From Fistulifera solaris (lineage: Eukaryota > Bacillariophyta > Bacillariophyceae > Naviculales > Stauroneidaceae), in NCBI GenBank assembly GCA_030295235.1, contig AP026167.1:915038-979037 (forward strand): a DNA stretch of 64,000 bases, written 5' to 3'. Under the pieces are notes generated by a model. It saw only the letters and a program-made list of their open reading frames with translations, had not been told where the DNA came from and did no database searches. Below are positions 1 through 11,403 of this stretch, piece by piece. A program made the position numbers and the translations under genes. How positions within the stretch are numbered: position 1 is the first letter of the stretch; each line of letters starts with the position of its first letter.

Positions 1-191
1 AAACGTAAAGGCTACACAACTGCTGAGAAACAGCGCCAAGGAAGCGGCAGACGCGGTCCATGCTTCTTCGCTCATTCAGTTACACCAAGAGCTCGTGAAC
101 GTTGTTGATATATATTTCAACTGATGTTAATTATGCGCCACATTTGAAAGAATAAGAAATTATAATCATTTATCAATGCATTTTGGCTTAA

Positions 192-620
192 GAAGTGTTG
201 ACCGCTTTTCAACATGACTGGATTGCAGTCACGAGTAGTGACAGTTCGTCATTGCAAAAATGATCACTCGATTGTGACACTTCCCTCTTATTTGATTTTT
301 TCTAACATTTGCATGTGCCAGAGGGGATGATTTAATCAATGCTTACTTTTGGAACACACTTGTCGATGAGTAACGTCGAAAATGGTCTCTAATGCTGGAC
401 TTTCATTTTCACTATAGTGTCGAAGTGTTGACCGCTTTTCAACATGACTGGATTGCAGTCACGAGTAGTGACAGTTCGTCATTGCAAAAATGATCACTCG
501 ATTGTGACACTTCCCTCTTATTTGATTTTTTCTAACATTTGCATGTGCCAGAGGGGATGATTTAATCACTGCTTACTTTTGGAACACACTTGTCGATGAG
601 TAACGTCGAAGATGACCTCT
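192..620. repeat. Direct repeat, two ~199-base copies, 230-base period
   Basis: Positions 192-390 and 422-620 are nearly identical: one base differs in the run near 340/570 (ATCAATGCTT against ATCACTGCTT) and a few at the right edge. The 31-base spacer is unrelated. It sits inside the putative copia LTR. Confidence 0.95.
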
Positions 621-716
621 ACTAGCAAAGATAAATGTTCCTCTGAGCGGTTATCCAATGAACAACCGCAATAACAAGATCAACTTCAGATACAAAGCCA
701 ATCGGTAACTCAACAC
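197..716 (-). repeat. Putative copia LTR with an internal tandem duplication
   Basis: The 14-base word TTAAGAAGTGTTGA at 188-201 occurs inverted at 710-723, giving TG...CA-type LTR ends at about 197 and 716. The segment lies just past the end of the copia RNase H coding remnant, where a 3' LTR is expected. Inside it, about 199 bases (192-390) recur at 422-620 with a 230-base offset and very few differences. That copies are so alike while the coding part is ruined suggests the duplication is younger than the coding decay. No target-site duplication was established. Confidence 0.55.
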
Positions 717-2490
717 TTCTTAATTATGATTACTCTACGTCTGGTGTTCGAACAAGATTGCTCTTTGGCAACACTGACGTAAGTCCGTCATACGTGTAAT
801 TTTGACTCATGACTGAATAAGTCTCGTTCTCTCTCAATCGTAGCTTCGAACTTCTTCCTAAATCCTAAATTCTCTAAACATATAATCTTGACAAGTCTCA
901 CCAACCCATCAATAATCTGCGCTTTGTTTCCAAACTCTCCCTTTGATAAGCCCTTCAGTAAATATATCTGCTTTCTGCTCAGCCGTATCAATGTGTCTCG
1001 CTTCGATTTCTCCATCTTTGATATGCAAAATGAACGACCAATGCTTGCAACCAATATGCTTTGTCCGAGGGGTCATCTTTGGATAAGAATTATTCATCAT
1101 AGTAAGCGCTCCATTGTTGTCTTCCCACACAATAGAAACGGTAGACTCGGCACTGCGCTTAATCTTGAGATGCTCAGTCAACTCTTCCATCACTTCGCGT
1201 CACGGGTAACAGCTGTTTCATCACCATAGATGCAGCAATAAATTCCGCTTCCATAGTAGACAATGAGATCTCACTTTGTAACTTCGATCCCCAAAGTACT
1301 GGAACACCTCCAAGTGTAATAACGTAACCAGTTCGACTTTTCACGCTCATTAGGATTGTTCGCTCTTCAGAATTCCATAATCCCGCAAAATCAGCATCCA
1401 CATACAGATCCAATCTCAAAACTTTATCTGGATAAATAATCATCCCACGATCACTTGTAGCTTTCAAATATTGACCAATTCGTTTCAATGCTATCTCATG
1501 CACTCGCTTCGGGCAATGCGTAAACCTCACACATTGATGCACCGCAAATGCAATATCCGGTCGAGAGTTTGACGCCAAATACATCATCATTCCAACAACA
1601 GAGGCATACGACCACTTCTCAACACACTCTTCTCCATCAGGATTCTTTCCTAATGTTTTCTATTCAGCAGGTGTCGAACTCCTCCGACAGTCCTGTAAAC
1701 CCATAGTAACCAAAATTTGATCAATCAATCCTTCTTGTAATAGCTCAATCGACCCATCATCCTTTCTTTGAATCAAAATCCCAAGGACCCAGCAACATCA
1801 TCCTCAATATTCAACTGAAACCTTTGGAACTTCTCATTGTTACGTAAGTCATCAATCACTGCATCAATGTCGTGTTTGTCATTAGCGAAGAACAAACAAT
1901 CATCAACGTAGGTCAAACAAATCACTTTCTTTGACATAAACAAACAAGGCTCATTCTTTGACTGAACAAATCCTCAATCTTCCAATCCCTTCTTCAAACA
2001 ATTAAAGAAGTTCAGGGGACTCTGTCTCAACCCGTAAACACTTTTCTTCAATCTCAAAATGTATCCCGGACACTTGAATCCTTTTGGCATCTCACAGAAC
2101 ACTTCCTCATTCAGGTCAGCTTGCACAAAGCGCCAACGTGTAGTTGACTTGCTTTGTAGCCAATCCACAACAAGCGAACAGTACTCCACCGAAACCGCCG
2201 GGCATAGGCCTCAAAGAAATCAATGCCCTCAATTTGACAATCTCCTTGAATGCACCATCTTGCCTTAAATTTCTTGATCGGACCATCTTACATTTGAACG
2301 TCCAATTACTCAACTGCGTCAGATCTTGGAACCATGTCTCAAGGATCCAAACTCTCTAATGACTCGATCTCATCGACCATTGCTTGATGATAGCCTTCGC
2401 TATTTGGTCCATTCATCGCTTGATAATAGTTTGGAGTGTCTTCGTTGTTCGCTTTTGCAGCAAATGCCAAAGGATGCAAAAGATATCACC
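197..2490 (-). mobile_element. Decayed Ty1/copia retrotransposon (RT-RNase H end plus LTR-like terminus)
   Basis: Read on the minus strand, translations in shifting frames give the copia reverse transcriptase start (PLAFAAKANNEDTP, then NSEGYHQAMVDEIESLE) near 2475-2380, the ADLNEEVF and YGLRQSP segments near 2130-2000, and the RNase H region (YVDADFAG, TGYVITLGG, STMEAEFIAAS) from about 1590 to 1200, ending in TKHIGCKHWSFI near 1050. Stops and frameshifts separate these pieces, so the element is dead. No integrase, gag or second LTR is visible in the window. Beyond the coding end lies a segment bounded by TGTTGA/TCAACA ends, consistent with the 3' LTR. Domain order (RT then RNase H, no integrase after) is diagnostic of Ty1/copia rather than gypsy. 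Confidence 0.85.
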
Positions 2491-2805
2491 ACTGCCTTTC
2501 CACAAAGCAGTACAGTACTGGTACCTGTACTTGTACTAGAATAACCAAACCAGGCACGGTAACCTTACCCTTCATAGTCCCGGCTTGCGGTCATTGCATT
2601 TCGTTGGCAATGAAAAACGCGCTGAGACCATTATTCATTCACTCTTTTATCTCTTGTCTATAATATTTTATTAATAAAGAAAACATGTAAATATGCAATT
2701 CTCCTTCTGAAACGATGGCCTGCTTTTGTGAAAACGAACATCCTCATTTCCCTTGTACATTTTGCAAAGTACGGTCAGTCATTTGGTTTATCAGGTATCA
2801 ATGCT

Positions 2806-3745
2806 CTACTTGTGATGCCCATGATGATAGTCCTTATGATGACCGTGGTGATAATGCTTGTGCTTGTGGCTGTGTTCGTACTCCTGTTCGTCGTCATGCA
2901 TAATGATGCTTGTTGCTGTGACTCGCATGCCCGTAACTTTCGGTTTCCTCACCGTATTTCTTGTGGCCTTGCTTCTTCTTGCCATGGTGCTTTCCCTTTT
3001 TATGATGCTTGTACCCATCCCCGTGTTTCGTTTTCTTCATCAGCTGTGCTTGTACTTGCCACTGCGCTTCACGTTCCTCATGATGCTTGTATTCATTGTG
3101 ATGCTTATCCTGGTTGTGGTGCTTCTTTTTATTATGGTGCCTGTTCCTGTCATTGTTGTGGCGTTTTTCTTCATGATGATGCTTCTTCTGAGGCTGTGAT
3201 TTTCCGGTTCGTACTTTTTGCTCTGTTGGTCCTCCTCATGGTGTTTTCCCTTTCGGTTCTGCTTGTTTTTGTCATGAGGGTTGTCATTATTATGGTGTTT
3301 CTTCTTTACATCATTGTGATGCTTCTTTTGAGGGCGGTGCTCGTTTACGTGGTCTTCCTCTTCTTCGCTTGCTCTTCGGTTTCAAAGTATCATTGTCTTC
3401 TTCATTATCTTCGTGGTGCCTATTATGGCGATCGTGGTCGGTTGTGGCGGTTGTGCCAATTTTGGCGATCATGATGACGATGACGGAGATTGCGTTCTTC
3501 TACTTTGTCGACGGCTTGTTCTGGAATACCCGAAGAGCTGGCCGGCGAGTGTAGTAGCCGATGGATAGGTTCCCTTCCCGGTCATAGCAGCGAGGGAAGA
3601 ACATCAAGGATAGAAGAGCATTCATGGTGATGGTTGCAGTACTCTGGAATAAGTCAGAAACAATCATGTGTGAGGTCGCATTCATGCAATGTTGGAACTC
3701 TGGAGGCCGTATCTTTGGTGCATTGTACCTGTTATTGTATTTCAC
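2806..3745 (-). pseudogene. Broken His/Lys-rich low-complexity coding region
   Basis: On the minus strand, overlapping frames encode peptide extremely rich in His, Lys, Asn and Glu: NLRHRHHDRQNWHNRHN near 3490-3430, EEDHVNEHRPQKKHHNDVKKKHH near 3360-3290, HHNQDKHHNEYKHHEE near 3120-3070, KHHGKKKQGHKKYGEE near 2990-2940, and HSHKHKHYHHGHHKDYHHGHH near 2870-2810, where a stop follows. At least four frame changes are needed to join them. A short open stretch in between reads KSKRRRGRPRKRA, like an AT-hook. The plus strand shows a hydrophobic frame only because the complement of CAT/AAG-rich codons encodes Met, Leu and Val. Whether this is a decayed gene or one broken by assembly errors cannot be decided here. 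No family recognised. Confidence 0.4.
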
Positions 3746-4510
3746 TGACTATTCAAGCAAGTGAATTTAATCAATCTTTCGAATGGTAGAATAAATGATT
3801 CGTAAGAACCAAGAGAGCAGTCTTTTCTTTTATGAGGCAACAACTGTGATTGAAAGGAAAGCAAAAGGAACAGAGACATGCAAATCAATCAGATCACGAG
3901 ATACATACTCAAACATTTTTATCCCTACCTCATGTAGAAAGATCAAGTTTTGTGGTTTGGAACTACCAGGTAAGGCCCACTATAATATCATCCTCGCGAC
4001 CTACAGCACGGCGCCAACCTTAAGCTTCGGGACAATTTTCCGCGCCACCAACACGCCGGCAAGGTCTGTCATTGGATAACACGATTGAGAACTGTCCACG
4101 GAGTGTCGCTGTTTCTTTTCCTCAGGCAGTACAAATCGTGTTCATTTATTCGATCGATTGCTCTTCTCGAAAGATACGACACTGTGTGATACTGCAAGCA
4201 CAAAAGTGTACGGCTTCCCGTCATTTTTGTGTTTTTTCTTTTGTTCTTCTTCAAACGTTTGCGATGAAAAAAAAAATGATGATGCTCATTACTCATTATT
4301 TCTCATGGTCGCGGACCATAATTCACCTAAACCAACATTATGCCCTTTGATCGTGCTTAAAACAAAACGATCGACAGAAACATTTCTATTTAATGGTAAA
4401 GGAAATCGAATTCTCCTCATTTCCCCGCTCGACCGTTTCATGAGAACCGAAGGATATTAGACAATCTGAGTTTTATTCACCTGCAAATCCTGGAAATCAC
4501 GTCGTACATC
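3746..4510. other. Non-coding interval
   Basis: No coding signal or RNA gene seen. The right part presumably carries the promoter of the membrane-protein gene starting at 4511. Confidence 0.6.
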
Positions 4511-5527
4511 ATGCCGTCTTTGCATCAGCGAATGACGTTCGGAGCCATTTGGAAAGATGTGCATTCTACCTACGCTCACCTCGTCACTCCGGCAACCCTT
4601 CTGATCTTATTTGTGCATCTTGGACGAGTTATTCTTTTAGTCACAAGTCAAATGTACCACGCCAGTTACAATGCTGAGCACGGTGGGAATCAAGATACTT
4701 TTTGGTCGCCAATTTATCATTATCATGACGACGAAAGAAACAACCCGCGATGGTTCCGCGCTGAACCGCAAACAAATTCACGATCGACAATGTACTGGAC
4801 GATTTTAACCGGTCTGGCCTTTGCTATGGAACTAGTGTCACGCTTTCATATGCACGCCTTTGTCGCACGCGGTTGTGTGGACATTTACAATGGCAAAGAA
4901 ACGAACTGGATAGCGACCTGCAAAGCTGTTTATTCGAAATGCGGTGTAGCTTGCATGATGCTCGTTTTCCTGGTAACAGTCTGTCATAATAAACTGTACG
5001 GCGAAACAATCTATCTGCTATTAGCCGCGCTCGGTTCCAGCTTTCAGAAGAGACACGTCGATACGCTCGACGACGAGTTGATTTTCATTCTTGTCGAACT
5101 GGGCATGCTCATCTACTTCGTCGGTCCAATGCTTCTCGTTATACCCGTCTACATGAACGAGAACGACGCTTCGATGACCTGTTGGGAAGCGACCCAACGA
5201 GCTTGGCAGCTCGCGGAGGGATACCGTTGCCATTTCTACGCCTCCGCCACTTTCATCATGTCCTTTTCGGAGATTGCGATCAATTCTATCAATTACGTCG
5301 CGGTTTTGCTGCTGTTTGGAAAGTCCACAATCATTGCAAATCTGTTGTGCGGGCAACTTCAGCACATTGTGTTGCCCCCATTAACCTGCGTGTAAGTCCC
5401 GCTCTGTGTGATCATGGCTTTGGTAATCCTATCACAGTCTCACGAAATGCTGTATGTAATCATAGCCTGGGGTCAGTATTGTATCATCGTATTCGTAAAC
5501 AGAAAGACAGCGAAGCAGCGCGGGTAA
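4511..5527 (+). CDS. Multi-pass membrane protein of unknown function
   Basis: The first exon (4511-5389) encodes 293 residues starting MPSLHQRMTFG. Hydrophobic segments lie at about residues 25-47, 95-115, 140-162, 165-178, 195-222 and 240-275. The frame ends at a stop in the sequence TGCGTGTAAGT, which looks like a splice donor. Removing 5390-5437 (ending ATCACAG) joins in phase to an exon reading SHEMLYVIIAWGQYCIIV and ending with a basic tail and a stop at 5527, which supplies a further membrane helix. This makes about seven helices and 322 residues. Between helices 1 and 2 is a hydrophilic loop rich in His, Asp and Asn (YHYHDDERNNPRW). I do not recognise the family. The intron is inferred; without it the protein ends at 5395. 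Confidence 0.72.
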
Positions 5528-6024
5528 GCAAGCAACGATCCTCTTCTAATGTGATACCTGTTCTCCAAGCGACTCCCGTGTACGCAACTGCGCTCTGATA
5601 AATCCCCTTTATTTGTACTCTTTTGGTGACGTTTTTGATATCTGACCCGAAGGCGGAGATTGACAAGTGCTCAAATGTGTCCATGGCCCGATTTTAGGGC
5701 TCTAGCTTGTTGCGGTGAAACAGAAGTAGAATGATCTGTAAATGGGATTCAAAGCGGATGCAGTGTATCAACGTGCCGCTTACCAGGTACCGGTAGCATC
5801 CACGTTTGTTATTACTTGAACATTCAATCCAGCTTCGTGCTTAAATTCATACTCTTTGGACGTAGTTGTATCCTGATAGCGAGTCGTCGTTGTCGTTCGA
5901 TGCGGCATGGGCTGCGAGGGATCGTTCCGTACCCTTTGTTAAGATCGCCGCTAACTATTGCAAAAGAATAATCAATGACCGTACCAGGTAACCAGCTATT
6001 TATGTAATCGTGACAAACTGATGC
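5528..6024. other. Non-coding interval with two TACCAGGTA motifs
   Basis: Convergent gap between the membrane-protein and Cys-rich genes. It holds TACCAGGTAC at 5781 and GTACCAGGTA at 5981, two members of the dispersed motif described in the findings. No gene seen. Confidence 0.6.
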
Positions 6025-7391
6025 TTACGCAATTGCCCCGCGTAAAGAGGAAGAAGCAGACTTATCACAAGTGACTCCGATTTGCTGCGCCATTTCCGCC
6101 TGCTCTGCGTTCAAACACAAGTTGCCCATTCCTTGGAGATCACAGAATTCACAAGGATTACCTGCCGAGTCTGTCGCCGCCTTGCAGCCATCTTTCGTCG
6201 GGTTCTGCAAGAAAGTTAGAGCACACATCGGATCGTAGGGGTCCTCAAGACTTTCCTCTCCATCCGTCATGTCCGACGAGTCGTCGCAAGAAATTCCAAT
6301 ACTACCAGCAACCTTTGCTTGTTCCATGCTGAAGCACCAAGGAGTTCCTTCTAAGTTGCAGAATACGCAAGCTTTTCCAACTGAATCGGTCGAAGTCTTG
6401 CATGCTTGTTCCGTAGGATTCTGAAGGAAAGCTAGACCGCATGCAGGATCAAAAGGGTTCTCAATAGCCTTTCCGTCATCTTTGCTAGTCGCGATCGACG
6501 AATCGCAAGTGACTCCGATCTGCTGCGCCATTTCCGCTTGCTCTGCATTCCAACACAAGTTACCCATTCCTTGAAGATCGCAAAACTCACAAGCGTTGCC
6601 GTCCGAGTCTGTGGCGGCCTTGCATCCCTCTTTGTAGGATTCTGCAAGAAGGAAAGAGCACACATCGGGTCGTAAGGGCCTTGCACTTTATCCTTGTGTG
6701 AATCGCAAGTGACTCCGATCTGCTGCGCCATTTCCGCTTGTTCTGCATTCAAACACAAGTTGCCCATTCCTTGGACATCGCAAAACTCACAGGCATTACC
6801 ATCCGAGTCTGTCGCGGCCTTGCATCCATCTTTTGTAGGATTCTGCAAGAAGGAGAGGGCACACATCGGGTCGTAAGGATCCGCGACGTACAAAGAGTCT
6901 TCATTCTCGGTATTTTGATTCTCTTCTCGATCGTTCGCTCCGCAATCAAACCAATCACTCTCTTTCGCAGCGTCCGCCGAAGGACCCGTCATACAAACTC
7001 CAAATCCTGCTTTCGTTTTGCACCAAGTACACTCGGTAGCAGTACATGCATCCGCAGTCTTCTGCAACAGACACTTCCAGTAGTTATCGGGGATCGTATC
7101 ATCGGAAGGAGCGACACCATCATCGGTTTCGGGCGCCGCATCATCGTTACCGTTCGGTCCGTTACGTTCACACTGCACTCCCGGAACACTCTTTTCCATC
7201 GATTCCGCTTGTCCTTCATCGACACAGAAACCAAATTGCGAGAGAGAACACCAGACGCAATTTGATCCGTCATCATCCTTGTGACTCAAGCAGCTCGGTT
7301 CGTCGGTAGCGGAGAATGTGCAGGCAAACTGCGCGTTTGCTGCTTTGCTTTGCAAGAAGAACAGAACGAACGATGACACAATTAACTTCAT
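6025..7391 (-). CDS. Secreted cysteine-rich tandem-repeat protein
   Basis: Starts MKLIVSSFVLFFLQSKAANA, a signal peptide. The mature part consists of six cysteine-rich units of roughly 55-65 residues. The first two are diverged; units 3, 4 and 6 are almost identical and unit 5 is intermediate. The standard unit runs PYDPMCALSFLQNPTKDGC, then KAATDSDGNACEFCD, then QGMGNLCLNAEQAEMAQQ and IGVTC, with six cysteines (C...GC...C..C...C...TC). Acidic linkers join units. The frame breaks once in unit 4, at 6631-6633, where three T (AAA on the coding strand) replace four found in the sister unit; after the shift the protein continues to SLRGAIA and a stop. About 455 residues when bridged. No catalytic motif; family not recognised. 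An extracellular or cell-wall role is inference from the signal peptide and disulfide-like pattern. Confidence 0.85.
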
Positions 7392-7591
7392 GATAGTTAC
7401 AACAAAATACTTGCAAGAGAAAGAGACAGAAAGGATTGTGCGAACACCACGAATGAAACAAAATCTTTCCGCAGCAAGTCTTATTTTTTATATTTCCCAA
7501 TTCGCTGTCAACGCAAAATAAAACGGAGACACTTTTTTCTGTCCCGTTCCGTTACACGTTTCTTCTAGAAAGTGGAAACGACACTTCTTGC

Positions 7592-7617
7592 TGACGTCAT
7601 AAGTCACGATGTGACGT
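7592..7617. promoter_or_regulatory. CRE-like palindrome and half site
   Basis: TGACGTCA at 7592-7599 is a perfect cAMP-response-element palindrome, followed 20 bases on by TGACGT at 7612. It lies about 200 bases upstream of the Cys-rich gene on the minus strand. In P. tricornutum, TGACGT/ACGTCA elements mediate CO2/cAMP repression of a carbonic anhydrase promoter; use of this site here is inference. Confidence 0.4.
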
Positions 7618-7635
7618 AAATGTAAAAGGATACGA

Positions 7636-7637
7636 CG

Positions 7638-7680
<43 letters not shown>

Positions 7681-7681
7681 A
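7636..7681. repeat. (ACA)n microsatellite
   Basis: About fifteen uninterrupted ACA/CAA triplets in the gap between the Cys-rich gene and the first deacetylase gene; non-coding. Confidence 0.95.
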
Positions 7682-7851
7682 ATTCTTTCGACCATGGGCA
7701 ACGAGAGCACGACGCGAGGCAACTAACATAAGGCAACCATGGCCATGTACGTCAATAATCAGTTTTATTCTCTATGTGGAATCCAGTAATCTGCGCAATA
7801 AGAAGCCGAAGAATAAAACAACAATGAACTAGTTAAGTTTATGATGTACGC

Positions 7852-9850
7852 TTATGAACGTCCTCCTCGTGTTCTTCTTCCTGCCTTGCAAGCACCAAAC
7901 AAGGGCGTTGTCGGCGGTGATACAGGAGCAGAAACTGGTTTAGAGACAGGAGGATTCGCAGGTGTAGGCGAACTGACACCCACTGTACAGGAATTCCCTT
8001 TGCATTTGAGACCGTTACAACAATCTCGATCGGTTTGACATCCCCAAGTCACGGCGTTGCAATTGGTCAAGGCGCCGTTGGCTAGCCAAATGAAGTCGCC
8101 ATCGCAAGAATTGCACGTCGCCTCGGTTGTACCACACCAGGATGCATCGCAATTTTTGAAAGAACTCGAGCAACAACCTGTAGGCGAAGAAGCGACTGGT
8201 GATGACTCGACGGGCGATGAAGCTGGTGATGTGACGGGGGAACCAGCAGGAGCTGAAGCTGGTGATGTGACAGGAGAACCAGCAGGAGCTGAAGCTGGTG
8301 ATGTGACGGGAGAACCAGCAGGAGCTGAAGCTGGTGATGTGACGGGGGAACTAGCAGGAGACGAAGCTGGTGATGTGATGGGGGAACTAGCAGGAGACGA
8401 AGCTGGTGACCGCGTCCCGGGTACACAGGAACTACCACTGCATTTGAGTCCGTTACAGCAGTCTGTATCCTTGGAGCATCCCCACGTCCTGGGGTTGCAA
8501 TTCGACAGGGGACCGTTCGATAGCCACGTAAAATCGACGCCGCACGACTTACAAGCTGCTTCCGTTTCTCCGCACCACTTTGCATCGCAATCCTTGAAGG
8601 AGCCAGAACAGCATCCGGATCCGCTATAGGGAGGAAGAGGCGAAGATACTGGAGATGCTGCCGGACTTGTGGGTGCTGTTGGCCCCACAGGGCAATTGAC
8701 ATATTCGGTGCAAGCTCCGTCGGGGCCTCGACAATAGGGAGCCGTGCAGTCGCACTGGCACGTTTGTCCGTTGAATTTTCCAAACAAGCAGCCCGTATCA
8801 CGCGGAGCGAAACAAAGCTTTTGTTCAGGACAGCTTTGTACATATTGCGATGCCGGAACCGGGTTTTGCATCCACTGCAAGATTTCGTACGATGTCACAA
8901 AAAGACATCCTCGTACGTGTCCATGATTTCTTGAATCCAAGCCGCAAAGACTTCTCCGTTCGCCACGAGCCACGATGCGTGAAAGAAAAGTCCAAGGGGC
9001 GCTCGATTTCCGTTGTAGCGCTTCAAAAAGTTGGGATGGATCAAATCGGCAATGACGGCATTGCCGCCCTTGGGATTGGGATAGTCCATGGGGATCTCGG
9101 CTTGATTGTTAGCATCGTACAGTGACCACATCGGTATTTCCCAAAGACCAGGAGCAGGGGAGATTTGAACGCTTGGCTTGACGGTTTGAAACTGGTCGAT
9201 GTTTGGCTGTTCGAGAGTGAAAGGCCACGTGTGATTGCGGCCTCTCTGATTCGCCGTATGATCGACTGGACCTATTGACGAATCGTAGAGGAAGCCTAAT
9301 TGATGAAGATTCTGGAGCGTGCTGTCATCCCAGTTGAGAAACGGAGTCCGAAAGCCTCTCATTTCTTCCGCGGGGACACCACACTCAGTCGAGAGCCAGT
9401 CGACGGCGCCCTTGATTTGGGCGATGTCAGGCAAGGCAATGTGATTGAGTGTGTGCGTCCCGATCTCGTGTCCTCCCTGTCGCAGACCTTGGACGTACTC
9501 GCATTTTGTGTTGGTTCCTTCAATCGAAACGTAGAACGTCGCTTTTAAGTTGCAGCCCGTATGAGGATCTTTGGTCTTGGCTATCTTGGAGAAGAGAAAG
9601 GAAGCGAAAGGAGTTATTGCGTCATCTAGAGTAATTGAGATCAGTAATGGCGTATCTTTAATTGGAATCACATCGTTGAATGGAAGGCGAGAAATGGGAA
9701 AATTTACTTGAGCCTGTTATTGTTTTTAACAGATGCGGAATACAATGAGATACTATTTTTGTCGACGCTACACCAAAACGCGATCGGTTTATAAAATACC
9801 TGCGCAAAGCATCCCAAGATGAGTAATTGAAGTGAAAATTTGAAGCCCAT
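7852..9850 (-). CDS. Secreted chitin deacetylase-like protein A (CE4/NodB fold)
   Basis: Exon 1 (9850-9800) encodes signal peptide MGFKFSLQLLILGCFAQ; an 86-base intron (9799-9714, GTATTTT...AACAG) follows; exon 2 resumes AQVNFPISRLPF. The NodB domain has motif 1 SITLDDA, motif 2 HTLNH, motif 3 RGFRTPF and the late LFFHASW, as in the insect-type chitin deacetylases that remove N-acetyl groups from chitin. After this come a Cys-rich segment, two copies of a ~65-residue Cys-rich module (CCSSSFKNCDASWCG ... DCCNGLKCKG) and between them a Ser/Pro/Ala tandem linker (SPASAPAGSPVT repeated), then a basic tail. The frame shifts at 8899-8903 (run of five A on plus strand); paralogue C reads DVYFVT in one frame across this point, so I bridge it. 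Likely acts on chitin at the cell wall. Confidence 0.9.
8180..8415 (-). repeat. Tandem repeat encoding the Ser/Pro/Ala linker
   Basis: A roughly 36-base unit encoding SPASAPAGSPVT-like peptide repeats about six times within deacetylase A, separating its two Cys-rich modules. Unit boundaries are approximate. Confidence 0.8.
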
Positions 9851-11403
9851 GGTCTTTGTTGTTGCCTGCAAAGATTCTGTGTGTTCTATTCTCTTTGTCG
9901 GCGGATTTAAGTTGCTCGCAAGGTTTTAGATTATGAGCCATACCAGGTACTTTTGATTGCTGGGTAATGGTTTGTCTGCTTGATTGGATCCTCGGTGTCC
10001 TTTATGTGAACGACAGTCAAAACGTATGTTTTGAATTTTAAATTTGCAGAGACATTTTTTGGATTTAGGAAAGCGAACGAATTCATCGAAGCTAATTGGA
10101 TTCTGTGAGTGTAATAGGCTCATCTTGAATTAAGCACGCTCGTCTACATTAGCTCGTCCGATACCCATGCTTCCACTTGTGTTGCAAACTCATTGAGTTC
10201 TTATTCTTTGATTAATTCCCACCATGGCGCGCTTGTTATGCCTAAATTCAGAACCATACTCTAAAGTGAAACCACGCTTTCTTTCTCGACCTGTTAAATG
10301 ATCTTGTACCCGTGAAACACTTTGGCATAATTGTAAACTATAAAATCACATCAGTGTATCGTCTCGAAACGCAAAGATACCATCAATGAGGTTTGGTTAT
10401 ACGACGAGAGACGACATCCCAGTCGGTAACTATGGTCAAAAAGTCGGCGACAGAATGAACTGCTAAGAAAAGCTTGTTCGTCAGATTAGTGATGATTTGG
10501 AGCGTGTCAACATCTCGCAAGCAATACAGCAAATGTTTTCGACCTGCAGTAACTCTGTGTCGCCCTCAAGACGTCATTGCAATGGATGATAAATGATAAC
10601 TCATCACAACACAAAAGCAACTTTTGTCTCATGACTGAAATTCATGGCAGTAACGAAACAAGCTCGCTAACATTTCGATCTATAGTGCGTTGTGCGAAGC
10701 CATTCGAAATTCGAACGGAACTCCGACGCATTTTACCGATCGGTCACTTGCAAGTTGCATATGTCACAGAGGAAAAAAGGGGGTAAATTTTTCACGTAGA
10801 AAAATGTACTGTGTTCTACAGCACGACTTTTGGACCTTCAACCTGTTTTTTAAAATGAAAATATCAGCCCGAAAACGAATGATATTTAGATATTAAACAT
10901 TTTAATGTGTTTTTTAAACGTTTAGGCTGTATTTTATGAAAAGAAGAAGCGAAAAGCATATTTTTTGATAGTTTTATGACCTTTCACAAAATAGGGTAAA
11001 TTAAGGTGCAAAAGACATTTTTGACTTCTTGTATTCGATGCAAGCACACTTTGTATGCGACAACCGGAGTAAAAAATATCCACGATGCAACGTTTCGAAT
11101 GTCTACGTGCATTTGACGTAGCCGCCGTACTGAAATTTCTAAGTGGAGGGGAGTACCCGGATATGGAATAACCGAGGTGTTCTTCCAGGTTACTGGTACT
11201 CACAACGGACATTTTATGTCCGTTTTTATCGCCGTTGCTAGCGAGGTGTAGAAACAACAATACCAGAACAAGTACCAGGTGCTTTGTACTCTGCCGTGAT
11301 AGATCACCGAGGATCGACGATAGTTTTCAGTCAACAGTTCTCGAGATTCTTTCTTGTATTGACTTGACTTTGAATGCATGCATCGTCATAAAGCAACGCT
11401 CAA
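9851..11403. other. Divergent intergenic interval
   Basis: Contains the upstream regions of deacetylase A (left) and the OSCA/CSC1 gene (right) and the TACCAGGTAC motif at 9941. No gene seen. Confidence 0.6.

Noticed and set aside
2728-3474. Long plus-strand hydrophobic open frame (248 residues)
   Set aside because: It is the complement of a His/Lys-rich minus-strand sequence; alternating Met/Val/Leu with no gene-like structure.
8057-8629. Plus-strand frame with GDVTGEPAGAEA repeats
   Set aside because: Antisense shadow of the Ser/Pro linker of deacetylase A.
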